Translations under genes and position numbers: made by a program | The notes under the pieces: generated by a model | Seen by the model: the letters and a program-made list of their open reading frames with translations, nothing else | Databases searched by the model: none | What the model was told of the DNA's origin: nothing | NCBI RefSeq assembly: GCF_000002075.1 | Contig: NW_004797639.1 | Span: forward strand, 389,433 to 453,432 | DNA: 64,000 nt | Direction: 5' to 3' | From: Aplysia californica | Lineage: Eukaryota; Mollusca; Gastropoda; Aplysiida; Aplysiidae | Shown here: positions 1 to 47,152 of the stretch, one piece after another | How the letters are laid out: each line of letters begins with the position of its first letter | Position numbering within the stretch: position 1 is the stretch's first letter

Positions 1-296
1 GTGGGGTGGGGGAGGGTTTGGGGTGGCGTTTAAATTATTAAGAATAATTCGAGATCTAGATCTAGATCTCCAATTTCTTTAAACAGGCCAACATGTATTG
101 GGTCGTTTATAAACAATGGGGGGAAAGGGTAACATCATATTCCCGTGAAGGTTTAGCCATGCCAAAAAAATAAATGATTTTATAATACAAAAAACTTTAT
201 AGGCCTACGTACAGACACAGAGGTGTAATCGTTTCGAATAATTTGATCTCTCGATTCAAGTATTATAACCCGCGTTGATTCATTCACCATTCGTTA

Positions 297-343
297 CTAG
301 ATCTAGATCTAGATAATATAGATCTAGATCTAGATCTAGATCT
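297..343. repeat. AGATCT/TCTAGA palindromic hexamer microsatellite
   Basis: A run of the self-complementary hexamer AGATCT is broken once by ATAATAT. Similar short runs lie at 52-69, about 1773-1802 and 1956-1984. The unit is its own reverse complement, so every run can fold into a hairpin. All four runs flank the first exon of the RILP-like gene within 2 kb. Confidence 0.9.
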
Positions 344-859
344 TGCTTTCGACACTGACAAATCCTCGTGACTCCGTTGATTGACAGCAAGTCATGACTA
401 ATGGGTTTTTTTAAAACACACTCCTTTGACTGCAAGACCGGGGGCGCTTTTAGCGATTGATTGGGGTTATTATAGAAGCGAAAATTGAATGGGTGCATTA
501 TCAACAGCATCAACGTTCATGTTTGTTTCAACCCGCGAGAACGAAGGAATTCGGGAAATCCTGAAAGGAACGCGGCCTACCGAGATTTTCTAACGTTCAC
601 CACCACGGGTCAGCCGAGATAGCGTGTGTTGATGTCCGTAATTCCACTTTGTAAACATGACCTCTCTCACCACCTTTGACCTGATTTACCCTTGCTCCAC
701 CTGCTGGAGATTCAGAATTCAGTGTAAGATCATAGCCTACCGCTCAATCGTTTACTTCGTCAATAGCTCTACATTTTTCGTTAAACGCTTAAATATATGA
801 TAAAATAAACTTTGCCAAATGCAATTTCCGATTTTGACAATAACACTGCTATAAAATAA

Positions 860-1234
860 TAGCTCCTCCTGTCCGTCCCGACTTACCGTTTTCACACACC
901 CACACACATCTGGGATAATTCTCCACCAGGAACCACAACTCTTGAATCGCGGCCCCAGGGGGTGGTGGCTGGGAAGGGAAGGGAATGTTTGCCCGACGTC
1001 ACATGACAGACGGACGAGACGTGGTGCGGGTGAGACGAGGCCAAGAGCTTCTGTTTGTGTGTGTTCGGTGTGCCAAGTTCGCCAAGCCTGCCCCCAGATC
1101 TAGAGTTGTGCGTGAGTCGATCGATGAGCGTATGAATCAGATTCACGAGTTGCATACATTTACTCACACGGACATGGAAGTCTGTTCCACCATTTTCAAT
1201 GGATGCCAGGAGATGTCTGTTCAGCGCTAGGATT
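860..1234 (+). promoter_or_regulatory. Probable promoter and 5' UTR of the RILP-like gene
   Basis: This GC-richer stretch lies directly before the first coding exon. No TATA box is obvious near a start site. At 998-1007 it reads GTCACATGAC, which contains TCACATGA, the reverse complement of the M-box TCATGTGA bound by MiT/TFE factors (MITF, TFEB). It is one or two bases from the lysosomal CLEAR motif GTCACGTGAC. A CRE-like GACGTCA overlaps it at 995-1001. The transcription start is not known, so this could be upstream promoter or 5' UTR. Confidence 0.45.
985..1230 (+). other. Candidate upstream ORF (81 codons) in the 5' leader
   Basis: An ATG at 985 opens an 81-residue frame ending at a TAG at 1228-1230, four bases before the chosen RILPL start at 1235. 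It is in a different frame from the main CDS. The product matches no family I know and is Arg/Cys-rich. If transcription starts upstream of 985 this would be a uORF whose stop sits next to the main start, an arrangement that can allow reinitiation. It may also be a chance frame. Confidence 0.3.
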
Positions 1235-35882
<34,648 letters not shown>

Positions 35883-36220
35883 CGGCGCGCTCTAGCACCG
35901 ATCCACTTGCACATTCCCCAACATCTGACCATCAGTTCTATAGTTCTGCTACGGGTTTTCCAGTCAAAGACAATGAGGAAAGAAGTGCTGTCGTACACGC
36001 GGCGGAGAGTGGCGAGGAAACGGAGAGTGCCGATGAAAACTGTCGTTTGATGGACGATGCCGACGAGGGCTTTACAGACGTCGAAAGAGACGACGATGAC
36101 GACGACGATAAAGATAGTGAACATCTTTCCCTGGCATATCGGTTTGATTCCGTGTACCCGGTGGCGTTGTGGGAGTCCGGGTTTTCATAGCACTAGCTTG
36201 AGATATCGTCAGGTGCATGC

Positions 36221-36226
36221 AATAAA
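36221..36226 (+). terminator. Candidate proximal polyadenylation signal (exon 9b isoform)
   Basis: AATAAA 339 bases after the exon 9b stop. This would give a short 3' UTR. Confidence 0.4.
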
Positions 36227-37317
36227 TACTAGTACATAAAGCAATCTTTAAAATGCTCATAGTTAGATTTATTTATTACTAAATTTCTTTTTTTGTTCTT
36301 GTCTTTCCCAGGACAAAAAAAATGGACAGATTGTTATAGAAGTTGACTCTGCCCTAACATTCAGAAACATTGTGTACGCTGAGATTTTTAAATGTCCAGT
36401 TTATTCAAAAAATTAATGAAAATGAGTACATTTATTGTATGCATGTGACGATATCCGAGTTACTTCAGAAAGGTGTGCAGAATGCGAGCTGAGGAGTCTA
36501 CAACTACTTTCTTGTTTGATAAAGAAAAATTTGGATTGTCTTTCATTTGCTTAGATAACAAACTATAGCATGTGTATATATGTATATTCATATATCGGCT
36601 GCTTCCTGTAAGTCTCCACCATACTTCATCTTGAAAAGTGACGTATGGCGGAGTCGTATACGTAACGGTCAATATATATATGCCAGTACATACACAAAAA
36701 CTCAGTCTACTTTTATACTCTTCCACCCTCTCCCCCTCACCCACTCCCCGCCACTCCGAAATTCCGTTCCTGTTTTCCATATTATTCACCTGTGTTCATC
36801 TAATATGTCTTTTGGTAGGGTGCCTCTAGTAGGTTCTACTCTTCTTCTTTCACTTTATTGCTTCTGTCTGTCTTTCTCTCTTTTTTTACTGACACGAAGT
36901 GGAAGTGGCCGACATGGATTCCTTTTAAAGAATGTTTTAGTATTGTAGTGACTAATGTCTGTTATGACATTTCTGCGCAATTTTCTAACAAGGCTATCTT
37001 AGTGTGCTTTGTTTCCATGCGTTTTTGGGGGAAACATTTTGCCTTTTTAAAAGAAACTCCTTGAAGACACACTCACTTTCTCTTTTTCGATACCCTGTAA
37101 CGCATTTTCTTTGCCGTTTTTTACCAGGTCACCATTTTTTTCCTATTAATAGTACAAAGATCACACTTACAACACTCAAAAGTACAATTTCTCTATTTTT
37201 CTCTAATACCAATCATTCATATATTCACAATACCAGTCTTACTTTGATCAAGGCTGCAAGATCACTATAGTTGCCCTCAAAAGAAAAACTTTTTTGACAA
37301 GATGAGACTTTGGGGGG

Positions 37318-37476
37318 TTAGGTAGATCTACCAACCAATGGAACAGATTCATCATCATTATCATCTGAACTTTCTTCTTCTAACTTTAAATCTAACTCCT
37401 CATCACTGTCATCATCCATAAACAACTCCAAAGCTTCTTCAGTCTGCATCAAACTACGTCGCCTGGAGCTCACCAT
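37318..37476 (-). pseudogene. piggyBac-type transposase, N-terminal fragment
   Basis: A 52-codon frame starts MVSSRRRSLMQTEEALELFM, continues DDDSDEELDLKLEEESSDDN, and ends at a TAA at 37318-37320. piggyBac (PGBD) transposases start with this kind of basic then acidic stretch (EEALELI..DDSD). The catalytic domain is absent downstream, so it is a decayed start or a deletion derivative. No TTAA ends were found around it. Confidence 0.45.
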
Positions 37477-38990
37477 TTTGGATAGAAACTGACATTTTGT
37501 GTGAAACTATGGGCCGAAAACAAACACCATGCTAATTCGAAAGCAAATAAAAGGAATCTACCAAATTATAAGGATTTGGACGAGCTTTCCAATAATATAG
37601 GCGTTGTCCATCTTAGACCACTACTTTACCGAATATACATGTTTAAAGTCGACACGGCAACAGCGGTAGATTTTTTTCCACCGACGCGTCTTCAAAGAGT
37701 TGAAACTATAGGTGTCAATGTGTACGCTACTCATTTAATGAGTTTTTATTTTTATCTGAGGTTTCCCTGTTTTTGAAGGGTGGGACTGGGTGTGACTTTG
37801 GTAGCCAATGGTTTCCTCTTAACAAAAGGGTGTTCTGTTTTATTATATAAATCTTTTTAAATTGCTGTTGGCTGAGCTAATAATAACCTCAGAACAGTTT
37901 GGCCGCAACCTTTTCTGGGAAATTTCCAGTACTGCACTTGAAAGTATATTTTCCAAAACTGTTAAGAAATTTTTTAATGAATTTTGAGTGGCGTCATGGC
38001 TTGAATTTTGCTTTCAACCTAAGCAATGGCAATCGCATATTTCACTGTTGGGAAAATATATTTACTGGAGGAAAACGCTGCTCTTTCTGCTTCAATGACG
38101 AAAGTGATCTCATGTATTTAAAAACATTACTCCAAGGACGTATTGCATCATTTTTGTCGAGAGAAAAATGTATTATTTTGTCTGAGTTTATTTGACAATG
38201 TCATATTTCACTCAACGCTTAAAGTTTTGGAAAACGATTAATTCTTTGAGAGGGGGACTTCAAAAATGCTGGAAGAATATGTTCTGACCACGCATAATGC
38301 ACTGTTTGGAGGAGGGGGAGGGGGGGGATGTTAAGGTGAGAGTCATCAAAGGTTCATCAAAATGCTGTGTCTACATCAAAAGTTTTTTTTTTTCTTCTCT
38401 TACTTTGTTGTTTATTCTTTTGTTCGCTGTTGATTTCTGAGGTGTGCGTTGAAATGTGAAATCTTTTCACCACTAGGAAGCATGGTAAAAATGAATGAGC
38501 CGCTCAAAAGCCCAGTCTAGAATTTTGTTCTCCAATGATATATCATATGGTTGATAAAAAGTTTTGACTCCAGTCCAAAGTGTTTGAGCAATGTTTTACT
38601 CAGCGTTCTGGCAGTGAAATCTTGGGACAAGGTGGTTCTCGTTTTTCCATCTTTCTGGTGGGGAAAAATGCACTTTAGGAAAGCTTTCTTTCTTAGAAAT
38701 TGCTTGAATGTGTTGGAAAGGGGGTTTTTTCTTCAAGGGAACTAAACTAGCTCTTTGTGTGGGCTAAGCAAGGATTGTATATTCTGAGATGAGTTCCGTG
38801 TATTGTTTTTAGTGCTGAGAACTCTATTGGTTTGAAACTAAAGTTGTTTTCTTTTTCCATTGAAATTGCTTTGAATTTTGAAATGGATTGTTGGTTTTGG
38901 AATTTTCTTTTGTTTTACTGAATAATTGACGTACCAGTACTCAGCTGTTGTTTGTTGGAAGTGATGTAAATCTAAAGAACTTCAATTTAA

Positions 38991-39295
38991 CCCTTCCAGC
39001 CCCAGCCATTTTTGTGCACTCCCTAACCCCAGTCCCAGCCAATGCAGCAGTATTTCAGAAAAAGAGGCATTCATTCTAAAATGTGATGTAGTATCTTTGT
39101 AATGTAGCTTTGATAATAACATATACCAGTTTTTAAAGGTAAATGAACAAGTAATAAGAAAATTAAAGTTTAATTAAGTTCGCTAATTTAGAAAAATGCA
39201 CGAATTTGGTACCCCCCGAAACTGAGAATATACGCTCTTGGGACGGAGGGAGGTACAAGCGCTGCTGAAAATATACGCGCTTGGGGCTGGAAGGG
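38991..39295. mobile_element. piggyBac-like MITE, 305 bp
   Basis: TTAA at 38987-38990 and 39296-39299. The ends are exact inverted repeats for 13 bp: CCCTTCCAGCCCC and GGGGCTGGAAGGG. A second copy of a subterminal motif (ATATACGC, CTTGGG) occurs twice near the right end. It has no coding capacity. Confidence 0.88.
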
Positions 39296-42200
39296 TTAAA
39301 AAATAAAAACCCAATGGTTCTGTAGAAGAATTCAGGATTTGATACTAAGGTGTAACATCCTTTGGTAGACGCATTTCCCATCACTGTCGGGGTGTAATAC
39401 AAGCTGTACTCATCCTAGAATGTCACGACTTTTGCTCCCTACGATAAATATGAGCTGACCTGTCCCCTATAATGCTTGACTGGCGGTAAGAATTGACACC
39501 GAAGGGATATAATAACCCAGATGGCTGCTGGATCGGAAAAGTAGAGTAGAAAGCAAGTGAAGTGGTTACAGAACTGACCAGATCACCCCCCCCCCCCAAG
39601 TCGAATGCTGCTGCACAGTTTGACTCTTGACCGGTCAAGTGGTTCTGGTCCCTCCTGTGTTTCTCCTCCTGTTCAGCTGAGAGGTATTATTTGCTTCACT
39701 AAAGCTTCCTTATTTTGTTGGTTATTCTACTACAACAACACTGCCGTAAGCTGACAAAATGCCTTTTTCTGCTTCTAAGCAGTTTCAACGAGAAGAAAGA
39801 GTTTTATTGTCAGTGTAGCCGTTTTAAAATACTGTGATTCCGAAATATGAATTTCTAATTTATTGAAAAACTAGTCAGTTTCACTTTAATTTGTTCCCAC
39901 AAGTAGTAGTAGTAGGGTAACTGATCAGGCTTTCAGTTTAGCAAATAAACAATTTTTGGCGCCAAAATGTAAGAAGGCGTTTTGTTAGCTTACGACAGAT
40001 CATTGTTTCAACGTGTTGTCATTTGTATGCTTTTGTTTTTAAAGTATGCAATGGTTTTTTGTTTTTTTTTGGTGTTTTTTTTGTCATCAAGTTTGTGCCA
40101 CAAATGACGATAGGTATAGAGAGATGCTATGAGTTCTTGTGTCTGTTTGTTGTTGGGTGAAGCACTGACTGTTGTCTTAAACTTGTTCTTTTCTTTCGAT
40201 CTGGTGTTGAGTTCTGAAGAACAGTGGTTTGAAAGCTTGTCTAACTGAATTTTTTTGTGAGTATGAATAGTCTTAAAATGCAGTTTTCTTTTCTCACAAT
40301 GACGATATTATTGTACGAGGGAAATTTTCATCAGAACCAATAAGTTTTTTCGTGTCATCATCTCAGTTTGCTAATTAATGTCTTGGGTTTTTAATTAATG
40401 AAGAGACATAAAGAGTTGTGTGTGTGTCAAGACTCATTTTTTCGTTTGGAAGTGGAAGAGAATTTGTTTTAAAATAACTTGTTGCGTTTTTTTTCTTCTG
40501 TCTTTCGTGTGTTCTGAATTTGCATATTGTTCAAGAGCAATGGGAGGAATGCGCATATAATAAGAAAATATTTTAGGTGGTGGAGAGTCTTGCTCTATGT
40601 TCCTTTCCTGTGACAGTTCCTCCGCTGAAGGTTTTTGCTGAGGTACTTCTCAGTGGCAGGGTAGGCGAACTATTTAAGGTTTTTTTTTTCCTTTTTAATA
40701 CCTGATCATGGGACGCAGAGCCATGGGAAATATGTTTGCTGTGTGGTGATTGAACATTTTATCCAGTCATTGAAAAGGTTCCCAAGTTGAGAGGCCATCA
40801 AAAGACTTTTGTCTTGATTTTTATTCAGTTTGGCTGACTGCTAGTCGTTCCATGTGCTATCATGGTTTTCTCTTTCCACCCCCCCCCCCACCCCCCACAC
40901 CTCTTCTTACCTCTTCAAAACCAAGCAGTTGTCTTGAGTGCTTTATTTTAATTTTATTGCCGTTGACTTGATCTACTTCCTGAGTTGTCCTCCTGTGACG
41001 TGGGTTGTTTTTTTTCTTCTGATACTTTGGGTTTTTTTGTCACTGTTTATCTCTTGTTTCTTTTGTTTTTTTTTGGTTTTTTTGTGGGATGAAAGTGGCA
41101 GTGTTGAATGTAGTTTTTTGTACAGGGTTCTACTGCCTCGACTGACTGGGACAAATGTGTGACTTGCGTCTTGTGTGACCGGTGTTTGTGAAAGGAAACA
41201 CAACTATGAGCACATCTTCAAAGCCTGACCCTGCGTTAGTTTGTATAGCAATTTCTGTCGTATTGTGATGACGTACTGAAATACTGTGCACAGAGCAATG
41301 GGAAGTGTATTCGTAAAGAGAATAAGGGTTTCTTTAAAGTCACAGTTAATTTTTATTTGCTGTTAACAGCATTTAGGACTACTGTGAAACATTGAAAAAT
41401 ATTGGAGATGGAGAATAAGCAGAGAAACACTTCTCTTAAGAGATGAGTTACTGATGTGCCTTCCAGCTGGCAGATGATATTTATAGTCAGGTACTTCTGG
41501 AACTGGGAAAGAAACCATGAATTTAGGTAATGTAGTTCTTTTGCGGAAGGCATTTCTTTTAGGGGGGGGGGGGAGATCTGTAGAAGTTACGCATGGTATG
41601 TTTTGAAGGTGTGCCCAAAAGCATCAATGTCTTCTTGTGTTGTTTGATGTGTTACCACCTCACTCATTGAGCAGACTATCGTTTGATTTTGCTATTTTTT
41701 TGTTTGTTTCTAACATGCACTGGCTGTGAAAACCTTTTCTTCAAATGCCGTAAAGTTTGTGCTATTGAGCGCACCTGTATAACTTAGCCACACACACTAA
41801 ATTTTTAAAAAATCTGAATTTTTTCTCATGTAAGCCATGGTGGTTTATAAGCTGCCGCAGATAATACAACACGGATATGTCTCGAAAAGTACCCGTCCAT
41901 CTTTAGGACCATGTTTCTTACACGTACGCTAAAGTGTGGGGTTGAAGAAAATATATCACCTTTTGAATTGTTTTAGGTGTATATAATTATATAATAAAAG
42001 CCGCACCGTTGTTACAGTTTAAGCTGCGGGGTTTAAAACTGAAGCAAAAAGTTGGGACTTACGGCCTGAACTTTACGGTAAATGAAATGTGATATTACAT
42101 ACCTGTGGCTTAATTTCTGATGCTCCTCTGTAGTTGTGCTGCTGAGTTAGGAGGGACTTCTTAATTTGAAATGTTTAAAGGGCATAAGTCGGGGAAATTA

Positions 42201-42629
42201 GCAATGTTCTGCCATAGTCAAGACTTTTCTTCTCTGTGTGGCATTGGTTTGGTTTTCGTTAGGTCAATTGCCACGCTATATTTCATTTCATTTGTTCCAA
42301 AGAGTGGAGGTGAAAAGGATCCTTTGTTTTCTGTTAACCACAATTTTTAAAGTTTGTATCTTGAAGGATTTTATTTATGGATTTTGAGAAATACCCAGAT
42401 TCCTGTCATGTAGGACTGATTCAGTTATTGCTTCATCGCGACCTCAGTGCTTTCTTGTATCTTTATTTTTGACAACAGTGAAAACAGTTCATTACAAAGA
42501 GTGAACTTTAGAAGAAGTCACATCTTCAGTGTTAAGAAAAATGGAGATAGGACAAGAAAGCACTGAGGTCACGTGATGATGAAAGGATGTGCCAAACAAA
42601 AAAGATTTACCGTCGAAATTATTCAAGAC

Positions 42630-42763
42630 AGCCACCCCTGATCGAGGAGAAAAGTGGTTGTCTGAGACAGGTTGTCTTCCTGAACCGTGTTACTATAATG
42701 TTTAGAAAACGCAACGTGGGAAGTGGTCATTCAGGCAGGTGGCTGTCGGGGCAAGTTCGACTG
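42630..42763. mobile_element. Right end of a pogo/Tc1-like element, related to 9904-11196
   Basis: Shares GGTGGC-GTC and a terminal GGGCAAGTTCGACTG followed by TA (42764-42765). The left end is not found. Confidence 0.5.
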
Positions 42764-43168
42764 TACTTCTGAAACGCAATATTGTAATGTGTAGATCGGG
42801 TTTGATTTTTGTTTTGTGCAAATTTATATGACATCTAATTGGTAATTGTAAGCATTGGGATTACTTAACTAGTACAGCTTAAAATGGCTCCTGTAAAAAT
42901 TGTTTTTAAAAATCATATCATTGATATATTTACATGTATACAGTATAAACCTAGAATTCTGAAGCGTGTTCTTTAAGAGCAAGTACATAATATGTATACT
43001 TCTAGTTGTAGTCTGTCTAGTCTTTGTGATCTTCAGTCTGAATATGAACTTCTGTAATCTCGTATAAACCTTTTTGAATTGGGTGTTCTCTTTCTGTACA
43101 TTTTAAGGGAAGACAACTTGTATCAAGATTTTTAAAGACTTTATCAAATTTGTATTGTCACCAGTGTA

Positions 43169-43326
43169 CAGTGGAGTCCGCTCAAACCGAACACTGTCAA
43201 TCCGAAAACAGCGGTAAACCGAAATATTTTCGTCTCCGATTTTTTTCGTCACTGTTTCAGCAATCTCTCTCAACCAAAAACACGATTAATCAGAAGAGAA
43301 TCCAACGGTTTCAGCAGACTCCACTG
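43169..43326. mobile_element. TA-flanked MITE, 158 bp
   Basis: TA at 43167-43168 and 43327-43328. The left end CAGTGGAGTCCGCTCAAACC and the complement of the right end, CAGTGGAGTCTGCTGAAACC, differ at two places. This is a short non-autonomous pogo/Tc1-like element. Confidence 0.8.
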
Positions 43327-44432
43327 TATTTATTTATTTCCTCTGTTGTCCTTATTTTACCTCGTTGAGTTGTGTGTGGTTGATGGAGTGTGTAAGTGTA
43401 GGTTGTGTGCTTTTTTGATGAAGATGTGGATTGAGAGAGAGAGAGAGAGAGAGATAGAGAGAAAGAGAGAGAGCTGTTTCTGTCGTTATTTTCAAGGCTG
43501 GCCACTCTGAGTGTGCAATATATCCTACCAGCATTTTTATTTGAGTGGGGTTTATTATTGAAGTATTAAAGTTAGGGAGATACTTCAAAGGAGGGCTTTT
43601 TAATGCTTGTTGTGTTCTTGTTTTTAGATGAGTTTGTTCTTGGTTTTGTGGGTCTTACAATGTGAAGATGGAGGTGTGCATGAGTCATAAATTCTACTTT
43701 GTATTTTATTGTTGCCTTCCTTCTTTTCCCTGAGCACCGAAAATTGCATCATGTAGCACCTCATGTTTATTTCATGCTGAAATTGGGGTTTATGTGTTTA
43801 TTTCATGCTGAAATTGGGGTTTATGTGTTTGTCATATTTTGCTAGTAGTATTCCACTTGACCAAAAGTTAATCATAGCAACGAAAAGTTACACAAGAAAA
43901 TATGATATAGCTTTCTGTATTCTCATACGGTTGCAAGAATTCTAATCACATTTTATTTGTATTATTTGGAGGTGCCTGAAGAAATATTTTAATGTTACTA
44001 AATGAGCTCGGACTGCTTTCAGCATGCTCCTCTTGCGCTGCTGTATTAGTTAATGTTACTTCTCAGAATGTTTTGTTCAATTTCAAATTTGAGTCTGCAG
44101 TTTTCAATAAGACAGCTTGTTTTGTCATCTTTGTCAGCAAGCCGATGGCTGGATGAAAGACTCCAACCAACAACATTTTTCCAAATGATGTTTGTCCGAG
44201 TCTTGCATTCAGCTACGGAAGTAATAGTCTCTGACCGTGGACTATTTGTTTCTTCACCCACCTCAGCGTCAGAGCGATTGTTTTCTGGGTTGTTGGTGAC
44301 ATGAAATAGCATGTACCACATATGGGTTTTAGTGTAAGGTTAGCCAGTGTGATGTGCAGGGCCATCTTCAGAATGCCTCAGCCTAGACCCCCCGCCGCCA
44401 CTCTTCTAACATATGTATTTGTGTTGTGCATA

Positions 44433-44862
44433 TGTGAGGCATCGTGGTGGAATCAGGCTCTCGTCCAAATAATCAAAGTGAAGTAACTTGCATTTTTCCG
44501 CAGGTTTGTGAATCTTTATCAAATTTTTGTTTTTTGGCTCAACACCTTTCATGCCCAGAACTAATTTCTGTGTGAATTTTTCTGAAAAGCATTGAATAAA
44601 GGCACAAAAATGTAAATTTTCAGTAACCACGGACTCTTAAGCTTAGGAAATAACTAATCTTTGCGGCCTTTTTCTCACTTATTTTACCTCTGACAACAGG
44701 TGACCCCCACCTCCTTCTTTCGCAAATATCTCGACTTGCATTCAAGATAAATGGATACTTTTTTCATCCAAATAAAAACAAGTGAATAAGCTTTAAGATG
44801 ATACTAATAACTCTACAGGCCCAAAATTTGGCGAGAGCCTGATTCCACCACGCTGCCTCACA
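44433..44862. mobile_element. TA-flanked MITE, 430 bp, with 31-bp inverted ends
   Basis: TA at 44431-44432 and 44863-44864. The ends 44433-44463 and 44832-44862 are inverted repeats with one mismatch; both contain GTGGTGGAATCAGGCTCTCG or its complement. A 5'-truncated relative lies at about 7706-8002. Confidence 0.85.
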
Positions 44863-45099
44863 TATATTCTAACGTACACGCACACGTATCGTCTGTTCAG
44901 TGTTAGACTTGGCTGTAAGCTGTTTTGAAAAGTGACATATAGCGGAGTCTTGCACTGAACAGGTGGTATGTATTCTAATGTACATGCACGTACATATGTT
45001 CTGCAATTACCTCACTCTGATGGGAATTACATATCTTTTGAAAGAATTCTCTAATGCTGAGCTAGTCGCTACCGTAAAATTACAAAAGTTTTGACTGAC

Positions 45100-45310
45100 A
45101 TTTTTGTCCCTTTTGAGTTACTTAGTAGACCGTGAGGTCAAAAGCCTAATGTTCTGTCTGCTCTATCAAAATTGTAAGATTATTCGGAGTCGTTATCAAG
45201 ATATTTAAAGAACTGCATTCCAAAAGGCTTGACCATGTTGTGAAACTTAGTTTTTTTAAACGCCAAATTCCTTAAAACTAGGTACAGAGCAGATAGAAGT
45301 GTTTAATTCT
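45100..45310. repeat. Dispersed repeat X, copy 1
   Basis: Contains CTTTTGAGTTACTTAG, TGTGAAACTTAG, CTTAAAACTAGG and AGCAGATAGAAGTG. The same order recurs at about 52462-52882 (copy 2), which is itself cut by a solo SINE tail. Its nature is unknown; neither copy has visible ends. Confidence 0.6.
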
Positions 45311-45318
45311 GGGGTAGC

Positions 45319-45478
45319 GTGGTGTGGCAGTGGTTCAAGACAGCTCTTGTGGCTGTGGTTCAAGACAGCTCTTGTGCCAGTGGTTCAAGACAGCTCTTGT
45401 GCTAGTGGTTCAAGACAGCTCTTGTGGCAGTGGTTCAAGACAGCTCTTGTGGCAGTGGTTCAAGACAGCTCTTGTGGC
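45319..45478. repeat. 24-bp minisatellite, about 6 copies
   Basis: The unit includes GTGGTTCAAGACAGCTCTTG with TGGCA or TGCTA spacers. GTTCAAGACAGCTCTTG contains the self-complementary core CAAGA..TCTTG. Confidence 0.94.
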
Positions 45479-45807
45479 ATTACCCGTTTTTGTCCAAGCT
45501 GTTGGAAGTCAGGAATGATGAGGTGTCGAGGGGTTCATTCATAAGATCAGGGTTCGAAGACTTTTAATGCACACATTGATATATTATATAGACTTCTGTG
45601 TTAATGAACTGTTTATATTCCTGAGCCTTATGGACAAATATTTGGAAGAGATTATGTGAGGAATGTGTTTGGGTCTCCTTGAGTTGTGTGGTGATTCAGT
45701 AAATTAAACTACAACTTTTACGTCAATTCTTGTCTTGTGTTTGGTCATGGAATGTATCTGTATACTTTTTTTGGTTTTTGTATTGCCCGAATAATAAGAA
45801 AAAAATG

Positions 45808-45813
45808 AATAAA
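45808..45813 (+). terminator. Candidate distal polyadenylation signal, RILP-like gene
   Basis: AATAAA shortly before the T-rich to A-rich switch. A second AATAAA lies at 46246-46251. Confidence 0.35.
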
Positions 45814-46732
45814 TTCTGTAAAGCAATTCATTCTTTGGTTTGGTTTTTATCAATCTCGGCGTTTTTACCTGTTGCCCAATTTCATTTCAAAATCCTTGAA
45901 GAGCAAGCAAAAATCCGGTGGAGCATTTACTGCTGCATTCCTTCTTCAAAGTTGCTCATGTGGATGACGAATCATAGCTGGATTGTTTTATGTAGGTGTT
46001 TTTTGGCCCTCACTGACACTAGATACTTTTAGTCTACGTGTCCACTGAGGCGGACACAGCCCGAGTTTTTAGCGGGAGGAAGAAAATCGGTCGGGCAGTT
46101 TCCGTCTTGTACGGTATGTCAACACAGACTGGAAAAGACACGTCTAGTCTGTTGGCCTATTTATTCTCCGGATGTTGTACGCTAGACCGCAGTCGTGGCG
46201 GGCTGTGTTCTCGGTATAGGGCTATAAATACATGTAGTCGAGGTCAATAAACCCAAGCCGGGAATAAGAAATGAATGGGATTTTAAAGGAAAATTGGTAA
46301 AATTGTTAATATGCATTTAAACCAGGTGGTTTGCGCATAAGACTTAGCTAATTTTGAGGCACTGATTACGATTATGACCTTAGGATCTTAATTCTTAATC
46401 CGAACTCTTACCTGAAATAATGTCATTTAGAATCTAGACTTGGCCCCGTGCACACTAGGAAAATTTCCACTCATCACACAGCTGTGAAGTACGATACCAC
46501 TAGGTGGTGAAGGGAGACGAATAAGCGACACTTGCGTCATTTGCATACTGGAAATTATGGAATGGGTGGAAATAGTTCGTGTGTGCATTGAGGTCTTAGG
46601 AAGACACCAGAACATGATAGAAAGATCTATATAAATTCAACACCAGTGAGAGCCCTGGTTTCTTCTTGCTTTTCATCAGAAAGCAAGCAACGTAAGCCCA
46701 ACAGTAACCAACAGCATTCATAGGAAAATCTT

Positions 46733-46738
46733 TTTATT
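46733..46738 (-). terminator. Candidate distal polyadenylation signal, SBNO gene
   Basis: TTTATT on the + strand (AATAAA on the - strand), about at the point where the strand composition switches. A 3' UTR ending here would be about 11.7 kb. A closer candidate is at 51307-51312. Confidence 0.35.
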
Positions 46739-47152
46739 CCACAACCTATTTAAACAATATATAACAACAATACTGACATTTGTGGATACCCCAAAAGTTC
46801 AAAAACAAGCAAAAAACAAAAACAAAAAAAAACAAAACGTGAGTATTTGCTGCTTCAAAATGTTAATACCTTACAACACATCACTCATCATAACTTACAA
46901 AATCTCTCAGCTGGCCTTGCATGCACAAAGGGGAGTCACTTTGAAGCACACACGCCTCACATGCTTCCTCTTCAATTCTGACTTCATTTTTATAAAATAC
47001 AGTACATACAGTTTTTTTGTTGTTTTTGTTTTTTGGCAAGTGTTTTACGGCGCTTGCAACAGCATGGTCATTTATAAGCGCAGAAGACACGTTAAACATT
47101 TTCAGTACGTAGGAAATTTTGAATTTAGCCTGCGTGGCGGCCGAAGCCTACT

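Larger units (their letters stand above)
35883..46251 (+). other. Probable long 3' UTR / downstream region of the RILP-like gene
   Basis: 10.4 kb with T-excess on the + strand and no splice-consistent coding exon. Hexamers at 36221, 45808 and 46246 are candidate ends. It contains a piggyBac-like MITE (38991-39295), a transposase start (37318-37476, -), a 158-bp MITE (43169-43326), a 430-bp MITE (44433-44862), repeat X (about 45100-45310) and a 24-bp array (45319-45478). Confidence 0.5.

Noticed and set aside
46020-46260. Promoter or small gene in a GC-richer stretch with TATAAATA
   Set aside because: No frame, no splice signals, and it lies at the meeting point of two 3' ends. A weak inverted repeat (GGACACAGCCC and its near-complement) suggests a decayed transposon.
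46441-46600. hAT-like MITE with TGCACACTAG ends
   Set aside because: The inverted ends match only loosely and no target duplication was found.
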